From NCBI GenBank assembly GCA_903862415.1, contig CAIOYD010000023.1, positions 1 to 40,095 on the forward strand: 40,095 nt of DNA, read 5' to 3'. The notes beneath the pieces were generated by a model. That model was given only the letters and a program-made list of their open reading frames with translations, was not told where the DNA came from and ran no database searches. Positions 18,358 to 26,948 of the stretch are shown piece after piece. This DNA comes from an uncultured Oxalobacteraceae bacterium. Lineage in GTDB: Bacteria > Pseudomonadota > Gammaproteobacteria > Burkholderiales > Burkholderiaceae_D. Within the stretch, counting starts at the first letter, position 1, and each line of letters starts with the position of its first letter. The translations under genes were made by a program, and so were the position numbers.

Positions 18358-18801
18358 TCACACGCCCCAGATTTCACTGGCTTTGACAAATCCGCTGGCA
18401 CCATCACTGTGACGCACTTTGATCCAGCCGGCATTGACCGGCTCGATGATTTCAAGCATTACGCCTTTATCAGCCGAAAAGACGACTTCAGCAGATTCTT
18501 CTGCGCTATTGCGAATTTTTGCATTTAAATTGCGTACCAATACGTTTTTACGCTCGGATAATTGTTTTATTTCTACCCAGGAAGTATCGCCAGCAAAATC
18601 ACGCACCTTGGACCAGGAGCCATAATTGAGCAGCACTTCCACCGGCATTCCCTTGGGTGCCACATAGAGTTTTTGTCCACGGGTTGATGGCGCGTCATAC
18701 ATGATCACCGGACCGGAACCGATATTTTTGAATTCTGCTGCCAAAACACTGCCAGCACACAAAAGCAATGCCAGAACAAGGTAATGCATCGGGGATTTCA
18801 T
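18358..18801 (-). CDS. Periplasmic SH3-domain protein
   Basis: A 147-residue exported protein. I start it at the ATG at 18799-18801, which has GGAG 5 bases upstream and yields a clean signal peptide (MKSPMHYLVLALLL, cleavage likely after a nearby VLAA). An upstream in-frame start at 18834 would bury the signal peptide. The mature part contains two bacterial SH3-like repeats: GPVIMYDAPSTRGQKLYV...YGSWSKVRDFAGDTSWVE and VLVRNLNAKIRNSAEESA...AGWIKVRHSDGASGFV. Such domains typically bind peptidoglycan or envelope proteins. No enzymatic domain is attached. It lies between secB and gpsA, same strand. Confidence 0.78.
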   Translation of the reverse strand: MKSPMHYLVLALLLCAGSVLAAEFKNIGSGPVIMYDAPSTRGQKLYVAPKGMPVEVLLNYGSWSKVRDFAGDTSWVEIKQLSERKNVLVRNLNAKIRNSAEESAEVVFSADKGVMLEIIEPVNAGWIKVRHSDGASGFVKASEIWGV

Positions 18802-18844
18802 ACTGGCTCCAATGGATAGATGCAGGTACTGCATATGGAGAGGA

Positions 18845-18878
18845 TTTATATCGGCATACCTGAGTATGCCGATATAAA
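18845..18878 (-). other. Perfect 15-bp stem-loop between secB and SH3 gene
   Basis: TTTATATCGGCATAC (18845-18859) pairs without mismatch with 18864-18878 around a 4-base loop. It lies between the secB stop and the SH3 start, on the transcribed minus strand. The sequence after it (ATCCTCTCC) is not a T-run, so it is at best an inefficient terminator. It could protect the upstream mRNA from 3' exonucleases and uncouple secB from SH3-gpsA expression. Confidence 0.6.
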
Positions 18879-18911
18879 AGAGTGGTACCTGGAAACCTGC
18901 GCGGCAGATTC

Positions 18912-19388
18912 CTAGTTAGCGACTTCAGCAGGTGCTGCAGCAGCTGCCTGGGCTTCAGCCGCAGCTTGCATACGTTGCTGATAAAACAGTTCAAAATTGA
19001 TTTCAGACAAATGTACTGGAGGAAAGCCAGCGCGGGAAATCGCATCGGCAATATTGGAACGCAAATACGGATAAACGATACTTGGGCAACCAATACCAAG
19101 CAATGGTGCCAGCTGACCTTCAGGAACGTTGCGTGCTTCAAAAATACCGGCTTGTTTGCCTTCAACTAAAAAAGCCACTTTATCTTTGATTTTTGCCGTT
19201 ACCGTTACTGTTACGGTCGACTCAAAAATGCCTTCGGCTAACGGCTGGGCGGCAACATCCACGCCAACTTCAATCACCGGAGCTTCTTGTTCCAAAAAAA
19301 TGGCTGGGGAATTAGGTTGTTCCAAGGATAAATCCTTGAGATAGACACGTTGGATTTGAAAAACTGGCTGCAAATTTTCTTCGGACAT
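18912..19388 (-). CDS. secB: Protein-export chaperone SecB
   Basis: Cytosolic tetrameric chaperone that holds preproteins unfolded and hands them to SecA. The start at 19388 gives 158 residues beginning [21 protein letters not shown], the usual SecB N-terminus, with AAAG about 6 bases upstream. Conserved stretches include [40 protein letters not shown], the glycine/proline loop [13 protein letters not shown] and the [17 protein letters not shown] end. An Ala/Gln-rich tail follows. It is preceded by grxC (171 bp upstream) on the same strand. Confidence 0.97.
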   Translation of the reverse strand: MSEENLQPVFQIQRVYLKDLSLEQPNSPAIFLEQEAPVIEVGVDVAAQPLAEGIFESTVTVTVTAKIKDKVAFLVEGKQAGIFEARNVPEGQLAPLLGIGCPSIVYPYLRSNIADAISRAGFPPVHLSEINFELFYQQRMQAAAEAQAAAAAPAEVAN

Positions 19389-19559
19389 GAAACACTTTCT
19401 ATAAATTAGTAGGAAAACTGCCAGAACAACACACAACAGCAGTAAAAAAGTTAAACCGGCTGACAGATAAGACAAAAACTTAACCACGCACCCCAATTGA
19501 GGGCAACGCTGAACATATCAAGATCTTGCTTTGCATTAAGTTATTTAACTTATGCATTA

Positions 19560-19823
19560 TTACGCAGGATGGAGCAATCCGTCCAGTTGTCCGCTACGAT
19601 CGAGTTGCGATAAGTCATCAAACCCACCGACATGCGTATCGCCGATGTAAATCTGCGGTACGGTTCGACGCCCAGTTTGTTGCATCATGAGTTCGCGCTG
19701 CTCAGGGTCGAGATCAACGCGGATTTTTTCAATCTGCTCCACACCTTTCGACTGCAACAACCGTTCAGCCATAATGCAATATGGGCAAACGGCGGTACTG
19801 TACATCTTTACTGGCACACTCAT
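19560..19823 (-). CDS. grxC: Glutaredoxin 3
   Basis: Small 87-residue glutathione-dependent dithiol oxidoreductase. It has the active-site Cys13-Pro-Tyr-Cys16, the cis-Pro motif TVPQIY and the glutathione-binding GG of HVGGFDDL; its length equals the usual GrxC size (about 83 to 88). The Shine-Dalgarno is a clear TTTTGGAG ending 7 bases before the ATG. It lies 44 bases downstream of the rhodanese gene, and the rhodanese-grxC-secB-gpsA order is common in betaproteobacteria. The SD stretch is complementary to part of the small RNAs at 32676-32896. Confidence 0.96.
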   Translation of the reverse strand: MSVPVKMYSTAVCPYCIMAERLLQSKGVEQIEKIRVDLDPEQRELMMQQTGRRTVPQIYIGDTHVGGFDDLSQLDRSGQLDGLLHPA

Positions 19824-19867
19824 GTTACGACTCCAAAATCATACTGTCACAGACGCTTGCGCGTAGT

Positions 19868-20269
19868 TTATTTCACAACTGGCAAACCCTGACCTTGCCA
19901 GGCTGACATGCCACCATCGAGACTGACCACATTGACAAAGCCGGCACGGTTCAACATCACCGTCGCCGTCGCCGACCGGGTTCCGCTGGCGCAAACGGCA
20001 ATCACCGGATGCGGTTTTTGCTTTTCCAGTTCTTTGAGGCGATTAGCCAAGTCAGATAAAGGAATATTTTTGGCATTTTTAATGTGCCCGGCCGCGAATT
20101 CTTCTGCCGTACGCACATCCACTACCGTACTTTTATTTTGATTCATCAGTTGGGTCGCCTGCAACAGCGACACCTTGGCGCCACGACGCTGCAGTGCCGG
20201 AATCAGCAAAGCACCACCAGAGACCGCTACTAAAGCAATTAAAAAAATGTTGTCAATAAGGAATTTCAC
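19868..20269 (-). CDS. Membrane-anchored rhodanese-like protein
   Basis: A 133-residue single-domain rhodanese with an N-terminal transmembrane anchor (residues 5-24). The catalytic loop is CASGTRS with Cys93, which would carry the persulfide. The upstream DVRTAEEFAAGHIKNAKNIP segment is the classic rhodanese DxR...GHI motif. It probably faces the periplasm or cytoplasmic membrane surface in sulfur transfer or thiol redox handling; the acceptor is unknown. It is first in the rhodanese-grxC-secB block and divergent from gpmA. Confidence 0.88.
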   Translation of the reverse strand: MKFLIDNIFLIALVAVSGGALLIPALQRRGAKVSLLQATQLMNQNKSTVVDVRTAEEFAAGHIKNAKNIPLSDLANRLKELEKQKPHPVIAVCASGTRSATATVMLNRAGFVNVVSLDGGMSAWQGQGLPVVK

Positions 20270-20299
20270 AAAGATCCAATAGTCGAAGTTAACTCGCCC

Positions 20300-20329
20300 A
20301 TTATAAAATATATGAACAAACTATGTGCT
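20300..20329 (-). promoter_or_regulatory. Possible promoter of the rhodanese-grxC-secB block
   Basis: On the minus strand a perfect TATAAT (20300-20305) lies about 30 bases before the rhodanese ATG. The best -35 is AGCACA (20324-20329) at an 18-base spacing, matching only three of six consensus bases. The region is AT-rich, so a chance match is possible. Confidence 0.4.
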
Positions 20330-20414
20330 AATACTCTGCCAGAGTTGAATAAATGATGAGAAAATAGCGTTTACCCCATTACTTGCCGTTTTTTATATTT
20401 TTTAGAAATCCATT

Positions 20415-21161
20415 ATGTATACACTCGTATTGATGCGCCATGGCGAATCCACCTGGAATCTCGATAACCGCTTTACCGGCTGGACCGATGTTGACCTGAC
20501 TGAAAAAGGCGTGGCCGAAGCACGCGCGGCTGGCAAATTGCTGCAGGAATCGGGCTTTAGCTTTGATATTGCCTACACTTCCGTATTAAAACGCGCCATC
20601 CGTACCCTGTGGAACACACTCGACACCATGGACCTGATGTGGTTGCCGGTACAGCATGACTGGCGCCTGAACGAACGCCATTACGGCGCATTGCAAGGTT
20701 TAAACAAAGCTGAAACCGCCGCCCAGTATGGCGATGAACAAGTCATGGTATGGCGTCGCAGCTATGATATACCACCACTGCCGCTGGCTCCGGACGACAG
20801 CCGCACCGATTTTACCAATCCGCGTTATGCCCAGTTAAGCCCGGCCCAGATTCCACTCACAGAATGTCTCAAAGACACCGTTGAGCGTGTCATGCCCGCC
20901 TGGAATGACTCGATTGCCCCGGCCATCAAATCCGGCAAACGGGTCTTGATTTCCGCCCACGGCAACAGCTTGCGCGCACTCATCAAAATGCTCGATGGCA
21001 TGAGCGACGCCGATATCGTTGGTCTTAACATCCCCAATGGACAACCCCTGGTGTATGAGCTTGACGCCGATCTGAAACCGATTAAACATTATTACCTGGG
21101 CGATCAGGAAGCCATTGCCGCGGCTCTCGCGGCCGTTGCCAATCAGGGTCGGGCTAAATAA
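20415..21161 (+). CDS. gpmA: 2,3-bisphosphoglycerate-dependent phosphoglycerate mutase
   Basis: Glycolytic and gluconeogenic enzyme interconverting 3- and 2-phosphoglycerate. The 248-residue protein has the phosphohistidine motif LMRHGES (Arg8, His9, Gly10), the dPGM signature [13 protein letters not shown], the [14 protein letters not shown] region and the second catalytic His in [10 protein letters not shown]. Length fits GpmA (E. coli 250). The stop codon abuts the frame of the EnvC-like gene, with which it is probably co-transcribed. Confidence 0.97.
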   Translation: MYTLVLMRHGESTWNLDNRFTGWTDVDLTEKGVAEARAAGKLLQESGFSFDIAYTSVLKRAIRTLWNTLDTMDLMWLPVQHDWRLNERHYGALQGLNKAETAAQYGDEQVMVWRRSYDIPPLPLAPDDSRTDFTNPRYAQLSPAQIPLTECLKDTVERVMPAWNDSIAPAIKSGKRVLISAHGNSLRALIKMLDGMSDADIVGLNIPNGQPLVYELDADLKPIKHYYLGDQEAIAAALAAVANQGRAK

Positions 21162-21203
21162 TTGTTCACGGTCGTTACGCCTCACCCCGTTTCATTGCGC
21201 AGA

Positions 21204-22508
21204 ATGCTCACCAGGTTGTTTGCCCTGGTGTTGCTGCTTGTCTGGGTTTTCCCCAGCACGGCGGCGAACACCGGACGGGATGAACAAAAACGCTCGGCAG
21301 AATCGGAACACGCGGAATTACGCAAAAAACTCTCCGACCTGAAACAGGATATTCTTAAAACCGAATCCGACAAACTACGGGCTGAAGACGCGTTAGCCGA
21401 TTCCGAAAGTGCCATTTCCGAGGCCAACCGACAGTTATATGCGCTGGGCCTGGAGCAGCAGCAAACACGGCAAAAGCTCGAGCAGCTCATCAACTGGCAG
21501 CGCCAACTGCAACAACAGGTTGAACAGCAAAAAAAACAGTTTGCCGATTTATTGCGCAATCAATACCAGTCCGGCAACAGCGACCGGGTTAAATTACTGC
21601 TTTCCGGGGATAATCCCAACCGCATCAACCGCGACCTGCAATATCTGGGCTATCTGTCGCAAAACCAGAACCAGCTGATTTTACAGTTGCGCAGCAATCT
21701 GGCCGCGGTCGAACAAAACAAAATCGCCGCAGAACAAGCCAAACAGGATCTTGACGATATCGCCGCAGAACAGCAGCAGCAAAAATCCAGCCTGGTGCAG
21801 GAACAGGCAAAGCGTGCCGGACTGATCAAACAACTCGCCAGCAAACTCACTGCTCAGCGTAAAGAAGCCGGCCAGCTGCAAAAAAATGAACAACGCCTCG
21901 CCAGCCTGGTAGAACGTTTAAACCATCTGATTGAAGAACAACGCAAGGCCGACGTACTCAAACAGGAAAAACGTCAGGCCGAACAATTACTGGCGGCCAA
22001 ACGCAAGGCTGCCGAACAGGCAGGCAATAAAGCCAATGGCAAAAAACCTGCCGCCAGCGCTCCAGAACCACAACAGGTCACCAAAACTCCTGAGCCCGAG
22101 AGCAACAGCGGCCAGTTTGCCCAGCTAAAAGGTCGCCTGCGCCTGCCGGTCAAAGGGGAGTTAAGCGCCAAATTTGGCAGCCAGCGCGGAGAAGGCACCA
22201 GCTGGAAAGGTGTTTTCATCCGCGCCGCTGAAGGAACCGACGTGAAAGCCATCGCCAGCGGTAAAGTCATTTTTGCTGAATGGCTACGTGGCTTTGGCAA
22301 CCTGATCATTCTTGACCACGGCGGACAGTATATGAGTATTTACGGCAATAACCAGTCCGTATTAAAACAGGCCGGCGAAAGCGTCAATGCCGGTGAAGTC
22401 ATCGCCAGCGCTGGAAATAGCGGCGGCAATGAACAATCAGGTTTATACTTCGAACTTCGTTTTCAGGGCAAGGCCTTTGATCCGCTGAGCTGGATCAATT
22501 TAAAATAA
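21204..22508 (+). CDS. envC: EnvC-like murein hydrolase activator (coiled coil plus degenerate LytM)
   Basis: A periplasmic 434-residue protein. I start it at ATG 21204, where a signal peptide begins (MLTRLFALVLLLVWVF, then STAA). A TTG at 21162, directly after the gpmA stop, is the alternative and would place 14 polar residues before the signal. Residues about 30-270 form a long coiled coil rich in Gln and Lys. The last ~115 residues are an M23/LytM domain in which the zinc ligands are lost: the first-His position reads WKGVFI and the HxH motif reads LYFELRF. Such inactive domains in EnvC activate AmiA/AmiB amidases at the septum. Neighbours gpmA upstream and the Ctp protease downstream are typical. 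Confidence 0.85.
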   Translation: MLTRLFALVLLLVWVFPSTAANTGRDEQKRSAESEHAELRKKLSDLKQDILKTESDKLRAEDALADSESAISEANRQLYALGLEQQQTRQKLEQLINWQRQLQQQVEQQKKQFADLLRNQYQSGNSDRVKLLLSGDNPNRINRDLQYLGYLSQNQNQLILQLRSNLAAVEQNKIAAEQAKQDLDDIAAEQQQQKSSLVQEQAKRAGLIKQLASKLTAQRKEAGQLQKNEQRLASLVERLNHLIEEQRKADVLKQEKRQAEQLLAAKRKAAEQAGNKANGKKPAASAPEPQQVTKTPEPESNSGQFAQLKGRLRLPVKGELSAKFGSQRGEGTSWKGVFIRAAEGTDVKAIASGKVIFAEWLRGFGNLIILDHGGQYMSIYGNNQSVLKQAGESVNAGEVIASAGNSGGNEQSGLYFELRFQGKAFDPLSWINLK

Positions 22509-22581
22509 ATCTGACCGACTGCATACTGTGCAGGGTAATATCAACATAAATCACCACCGACCTTAAAAGATCAGGCGCAAA

Positions 22582-24054
22582 ATGGGCACTAAATTAAAAA
22601 ATTTCGGTTTAATCACCCTCGGTTTGGTTGCCGGCATTGCCGCTTCCATGCAGTTTTCTGCCATGGCGCAAAAAACCGCCGCACCACTGCCACTGGAACA
22701 ATTACGCCAACTCGCCGATGTCTTTGGCCTGATTAAATCTGATTATGTCGAACCGGTGGATGACAGCAAATTAATTTCAGAAGCCATTTCCGGCATGGTT
22801 TCCTCACTCGACCCGCATTCTGTTTATCTGGATAAAAAAGCGTTTAAAGAACTGCAGGAAACCACCCAGGGTAAATTTGTCGGTCTCGGCATTGAAGTCG
22901 GCATGGAAGATGGTTACGTCAAGATTATTGCCCCGATTGAAGATTCTCCTGCCGACAAAGCCGGCGTCAAAGCGGGTGATCTGGTTACCCGACTCGATGC
23001 CCTGCCAGTCAAGGGCATGACACTTGAAGAAGCTGTCAAACACATGCGCGGCGAACCCAATACCAAAGTAACCCTGACCATTGCGCGTAAAAACGTCAAT
23101 AAACCGATTATCCTCACCATTACCCGCGACGTGATCAAAACTCAGAGCGTCAAAGGAAAAATCATTGAGCCGGGCTATATCTGGCTGCGCGTTTCGCAGT
23201 TTCAGGAACCATCCTTGGCCGATCTGGTGAAAAAGATCAACACACTGTACGCTCAGGACCCGCAAGTCAAAGGTCTGGTGCTCGATTTGCGTAACAACCC
23301 GGGTGGCCTGGTACCAAGTGCGATCGGCATTTCATCGATTTTCCTGCCCAAAGATGTCACCGTCGTCACCACTAATGGTCAGATTCCGGAATCCAAAGCC
23401 AATTACACCGCCAGCCGCGAGTACTACACCACCCGCAATGGTCCTGATCCACTGGCTAAACTGCCTGCCGGGATTAAAACCGTTCCGATGGTGGTTCTGG
23501 TCAATACCGGTTCCGCATCCGCATCAGAGATCGTCTCCGGCGCGCTGCAAGACTACAAACGTGCCGTGATCATGGGCACTCAAACGTTTGGTAAAGGCTC
23601 TGTCCAAACCATCCGTCAGATCAGCGCTGATACTGGAGTTAAACTGACCACGGCACGCTATTACACCCCGAACGGACGCTCGATTCAGGCTAAAGGCATC
23701 ACTCCGGATCTGAATGTCGAAGAAACCGCCGAAAACGATGGCATTAACAGCCTGCGCCTGCGCGAAGCGGATTTGCAAAAACATTTAGGTAACGATACCG
23801 ACAAAACCGCCGGCACCGTCAAACGCGATGAAGCGGAAGATGAAAAACATGCGCTGGAACTTGAAAAGACGCTCAAACCACTCGAATATGGCAGCGCCAC
23901 CGACTTCCAGTTACTGCAAGCCTTAAATCATTTAAAAGGATTGCCGGTACAACTGGCCACGGACAAAACTGCAGCAGAAAAAGTGGACGAAGCCGCCAAA
24001 CCAGCAGAACCCGCAGCAACACCGGAAACGGCTGTTCCTGCTCCCAAAAAATAA
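22582..24054 (+). CDS. C-terminal processing protease (S41, Ctp/Prc-like)
   Basis: A 490-residue serine protease with an N-terminal signal or anchor (about 8-29). It has a PDZ domain (about 95-180) with the GLGIEV carboxylate-binding region, the S41 core, and a Ser-Lys dyad: Ser313 in GSASASEI and Lys338 in TFGKGSVQT, spaced 25 apart as in other family members. The C-terminal ~100 residues are a charged, Ala/Pro/Glu-rich tail. It acts in the periplasm on C-termini of envelope proteins. It follows the envC-like gene after 73 bp, and EnvC-Ctp adjacency is common. Confidence 0.92.
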   Translation: MGTKLKNFGLITLGLVAGIAASMQFSAMAQKTAAPLPLEQLRQLADVFGLIKSDYVEPVDDSKLISEAISGMVSSLDPHSVYLDKKAFKELQETTQGKFVGLGIEVGMEDGYVKIIAPIEDSPADKAGVKAGDLVTRLDALPVKGMTLEEAVKHMRGEPNTKVTLTIARKNVNKPIILTITRDVIKTQSVKGKIIEPGYIWLRVSQFQEPSLADLVKKINTLYAQDPQVKGLVLDLRNNPGGLVPSAIGISSIFLPKDVTVVTTNGQIPESKANYTASREYYTTRNGPDPLAKLPAGIKTVPMVVLVNTGSASASEIVSGALQDYKRAVIMGTQTFGKGSVQTIRQISADTGVKLTTARYYTPNGRSIQAKGITPDLNVEETAENDGINSLRLREADLQKHLGNDTDKTAGTVKRDEAEDEKHALELEKTLKPLEYGSATDFQLLQALNHLKGLPVQLATDKTAAEKVDEAAKPAEPAATPETAVPAPKK

Positions 24055-24067
24055 GTGCGAGACGGAC

Positions 24068-24826
24068 TTGGATGATCAACAACTGCTACGCTATTCACGC
24101 CACATCTTGCTCAATGAGATAGGCATAGAAGGGCAAAGCAGATTACTGGCCGCCAAAGCACTCATTATCGGTGCCGGTGGATTAGGTTCCCCGGCGGCTC
24201 TGTATTTGGCCGCTGCCGGTGTCGGCAGCATAACCCTGGTCGACCATGATCAAGTTGATCTGACCAATTTACAGCGTCAAATTCTGCACACCGAAGAACG
24301 TATCGGCATGAATAAAGTCGACTCGGCCAGAATCACGCTAACCCAGCTCAATCCCCATATCCAACTCACCACCCTGTGCGAACGTGTCACACCGGAGCGA
24401 TTGACTGATCTGGTCAGCGGAGCCGATGTGGTACTCGATTGCACCGATACCTTTGCCACTCGTCACGCCATCAATGCGGCCTGCGTGGCCTGGCGCAAAC
24501 CACTGGTGTCGGGTGCCGCCATTGGCTTTGACGGACAAATCAGTGTCTTTGATACCCGCAGCGACAACCTGCCCTGCTATGCCTGCCTGTTCCCGGCAGA
24601 CTTGCAGACCGAAGAAGTTGCCTGCGCCACCATGGGCGTATTTGCGCCCCTCGTTGGCATTATCGGCACCATGCAGGCAGCCGAAGCCTTAAAACTGCTG
24701 CTGCAGACAGGTCGTTCTCTGGCCGGGAAATTACTCATGCTCGATGCCCGACAGATGGAATGGCAGCAAATGACAGCACAACGCAATCCGGACTGTCCGG
24801 TATGCAACACAACTCACTCACCCTAA
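24068..24826 (+). CDS. MoeB/ThiF/HesA-type sulfur-carrier adenylyltransferase
   Basis: A 252-residue E1-like enzyme that adenylates the C-terminal Gly-Gly of a ubiquitin-like sulfur carrier (MoaD or ThiS). It has the nucleotide-binding GAGGLGSPAALYLAAAGVG (from residue 35), VDHDQVDLTNLQRQILH, and a zinc site from two CxxC pairs (Cys170/Cys173 and Cys243/Cys246). The start is a TTG at 24068, giving MDDQQLLRYSRHILLNEIG, a standard family N-terminus; no ATG fits this frame. MoeB and ThiF cannot be separated from sequence alone, and no moaD or thiS is in the window. Confidence 0.88.
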   Translation: MDDQQLLRYSRHILLNEIGIEGQSRLLAAKALIIGAGGLGSPAALYLAAAGVGSITLVDHDQVDLTNLQRQILHTEERIGMNKVDSARITLTQLNPHIQLTTLCERVTPERLTDLVSGADVVLDCTDTFATRHAINAACVAWRKPLVSGAAIGFDGQISVFDTRSDNLPCYACLFPADLQTEEVACATMGVFAPLVGIIGTMQAAEALKLLLQTGRSLAGKLLMLDARQMEWQQMTAQRNPDCPVCNTTHSP

Positions 24827-24836
24827 GAAAGTCATT

Positions 24837-25055
24837 ATGGCAAAGAAACCAAAACAAGAAGAACTTGATCCGGAAACCATGGCTCTCATTGAGTGGTGCG
24901 TTGAAGTGGAAGGTTTTTTAATCCAGGGTGGCGCAACTCAGGCACAGGCACAGGAGCATATCGAAGAACAAGTCGAATGGTTTACTGACCTGTTCTACGA
25001 TGGCCTCACCCCTGAGCAGGCGGCCAAAGAAGCGCTGAGCGACCCGACCGCCTGA
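24837..25055 (+). CDS. Small acidic conserved-looking protein, unknown function
   Basis: A 72-residue acidic protein (MAKKPKQEELDPETMALIEW...) with no recognised domain. It starts 11 bases after the MoeB/ThiF-like gene behind an AAGAAAG Shine-Dalgarno, so it is probably translated from the same transcript. Predicted features are two amphipathic helices, around IEWCVEVEGFLIQGG and AQEHIEEQVEWFTDLFYDG, then an EQAAKEAL helix. It has one Cys and no signal peptide. It could be a small partner of a neighbouring enzyme, but nothing in the sequence proves a role. It ends 13 bases from the convergent pabBC gene. Confidence 0.65.
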   Translation: MAKKPKQEELDPETMALIEWCVEVEGFLIQGGATQAQAQEHIEEQVEWFTDLFYDGLTPEQAAKEALSDPTA

Positions 25056-25066
25056 TCCCGCAGGCG
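25049..25066. other. Short hairpin between convergent genes
   Basis: CGCCTG/CAGGCG (25049-25054 with 25061-25066) spans the stop codon of the small acidic protein gene in the 13-bp gap to pabBC. No T-run follows on either strand, so its role as terminator is doubtful. Confidence 0.3.
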
Positions 25067-25068
25067 TG

Positions 25069-26922
25069 TTAGCCAGGCGAGGTTAATGCCACCAGCCTGA
25101 CCGGCAGGACACCTCGCAGCGAACTGCACACGGCAATTTCCTGGGCGATGCTGAGTTGTTCCGGACGCATGTTGCGCTCGGTTACCTGCCACGACGGATC
25201 ATCCATCACCACCGAGCGCATCACACCCGGCAATACTCCGGCCGAAAGTGGTGGCGTATACCAGCGACCTTCCATTTTTACCAGCAGGTTACTGCGTCCG
25301 CCTTCGGTCAGTTCACCACGCTCATTACAGAACAGCATATCAAACGCCCCCTGTTGCTCGGCACGCTGCCAGGCACGGTCATACTCTTCACGCTGTGTCG
25401 TTTTATGCCTTAACCAGATATCTTGTGAAAATTTACTCAACGGCGAAAGCACCACATTGGCGGGCGTGGTCAGAGGCGCCAGCGCGGCTGACTCAACGGA
25501 TATCCGACCCAGGCCATTGACCATCAACCGGACACGGTGAATGGTTTTTTCAGGCATGGCGGCACAGACTCCTTCCAGTTGATAGCGAATTTCTTTCATA
25601 TTCAAGGGAATTAAAAAAAACTGCGCACTTTGTGACAAGCGCGACAAGTGCCGTTCCAGATGGCGGCAACCTTGCTCACGCGTGGCCTGTATGGTTTCCA
25701 GCAAAGAAAATTGTGACGTCATGCCAGTTAAGAAACGCGCTTTTAACTGACATTCACGAAATTCATCCATCGCCGAACTATCAAAAACAATACCCGCTCC
25801 GACACCAAGCACACCCGTCCGGCTTCCATTGGCTGACGGAGCCGATAACTGCACAGTACGTATTGGAACAGATAAACAAAAATCAGCCACCTTCGCTGGG
25901 TTGCGTGGCGGATCAAACCAACCGAGGGCACCGGTATAGATCCCGCGCGATTTATTTTCAAGTTCGCGGATAATTTGCGTCGTGCGATATTTAGGTGTGC
26001 CGGTAATCGAACCGCAGGGAAAAACGGCCTGCAACAGGGTCGTCAGATCGACGTCGTCGCGCAAAGTGGCCAGCACCGTCGATGTCATCTGCAAGACGGA
26101 ATTAAATTGCTGAACTTCAAATAACTGCGGCACCGCCACCGAGCCGAGCTGGGCAATACGGCTTAAATCATTACGCAACAAATCAACAATCATCACATTT
26201 TCAGCGCGATTTTTGGGGTCACGGGATAATTCTTTGCTGCGCTCTCGATTTTTCGACTCTGGTGATTTTCCATTTTCATCGATACACGCCGCGGCAGTTC
26301 CTTTCATCGGTCTGGCCAGCAGTTTTCCCTGCGTGTGGCGAAGAAACAGTTCCGGAGAAAAAGAAAGAATCACATCACCATCGGGAAATACCATCATTGC
26401 GCCATAAGGTACAGACTGTCGCTCACGCAGGCGCTGGTACACAGAAAAGATCGAGCCATAGGTCATAAAATTCAGACGAAAGGTAAAATTCACCTGATAA
26501 GTATCACCTTCGGCAATATATTTTTTAATCTTAGACAGGGCTTCTACAAACTGTGTTTCCGTGACGCTGTAGCGAAGTTGCGCAATGCCGGCCATTTCTG
26601 CCGCATTCGTTTTCTGTGCCAACCAGCTTGTGACCTGATCGCGACTTAAATGCTGACAGTTTTTGAAGACCAGCACATACGATGGTGGCACGCTGGCATT
26701 GAGCTCGGCGGCGGATTTTTCCTGTAACTGAACACCGGTCTCATAAGAAAAAGCAACTACCGCATAAAGCCCTTTTGCCAGCGCCACTTCCATCTGATGG
26801 ATCATCGTGGGGAATTGTGCTGCACTGGAACAAGTGAGTAATTGTTGCAAATCCGTATACAACCGAGACGTAGGCTGGGAGGTACTAGCCTGATTATCAT
26901 CGAGTAAGACAAAACTGGACAT
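25069..26922 (-). CDS. pabB: Fused aminodeoxychorismate synthase component I / aminodeoxychorismate lyase (PabB-PabC)
   Basis: A 617-residue bifunctional folate enzyme. Residues about 1-395 are a chorismate-binding domain: PMKGT with Lys207, the nucleophile lysine that marks ADC synthase rather than anthranilate synthase, then GSITGTPKYRTTQIIRELE and RGIYTGALGWFDP. Residues about 405-617 are a class IV aminotransferase-fold lyase with the PLP lysine Lys507 (LRHKTTQREEYD) and GELTEGGRSNLLVKM...LSAGVLPGVMR. Together they make 4-aminobenzoate from chorismate, with ammonia from a PabA glutaminase encoded elsewhere. This fusion occurs in many betaproteobacteria. It lies 26 bp downstream of slmA. 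Confidence 0.92.
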   Translation of the reverse strand: MSSFVLLDDNQASTSQPTSRLYTDLQQLLTCSSAAQFPTMIHQMEVALAKGLYAVVAFSYETGVQLQEKSAAELNASVPPSYVLVFKNCQHLSRDQVTSWLAQKTNAAEMAGIAQLRYSVTETQFVEALSKIKKYIAEGDTYQVNFTFRLNFMTYGSIFSVYQRLRERQSVPYGAMMVFPDGDVILSFSPELFLRHTQGKLLARPMKGTAAACIDENGKSPESKNRERSKELSRDPKNRAENVMIVDLLRNDLSRIAQLGSVAVPQLFEVQQFNSVLQMTSTVLATLRDDVDLTTLLQAVFPCGSITGTPKYRTTQIIRELENKSRGIYTGALGWFDPPRNPAKVADFCLSVPIRTVQLSAPSANGSRTGVLGVGAGIVFDSSAMDEFRECQLKARFLTGMTSQFSLLETIQATREQGCRHLERHLSRLSQSAQFFLIPLNMKEIRYQLEGVCAAMPEKTIHRVRLMVNGLGRISVESAALAPLTTPANVVLSPLSKFSQDIWLRHKTTQREEYDRAWQRAEQQGAFDMLFCNERGELTEGGRSNLLVKMEGRWYTPPLSAGVLPGVMRSVVMDDPSWQVTERNMRPEQLSIAQEIAVCSSLRGVLPVRLVALTSPG

Positions 26923-26948
26923 AGACGTAATTTTGAAAAATAAAAACG

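Noticed and set aside
19389-19496. In-frame hydrophobic 36-residue extension upstream of secB that would make a membrane-anchored SecB
   Set aside because: SecB is cytosolic, the ATG at 19388 has a Shine-Dalgarno and gives the standard N-terminus, and the extension start has no good RBS.
24059-24082. Loss of start codon (pseudogene) for the MoeB/ThiF-like gene
   Set aside because: TTG at 24068 gives a full family N-terminus and all motifs are intact, so a rare start codon is sufficient.
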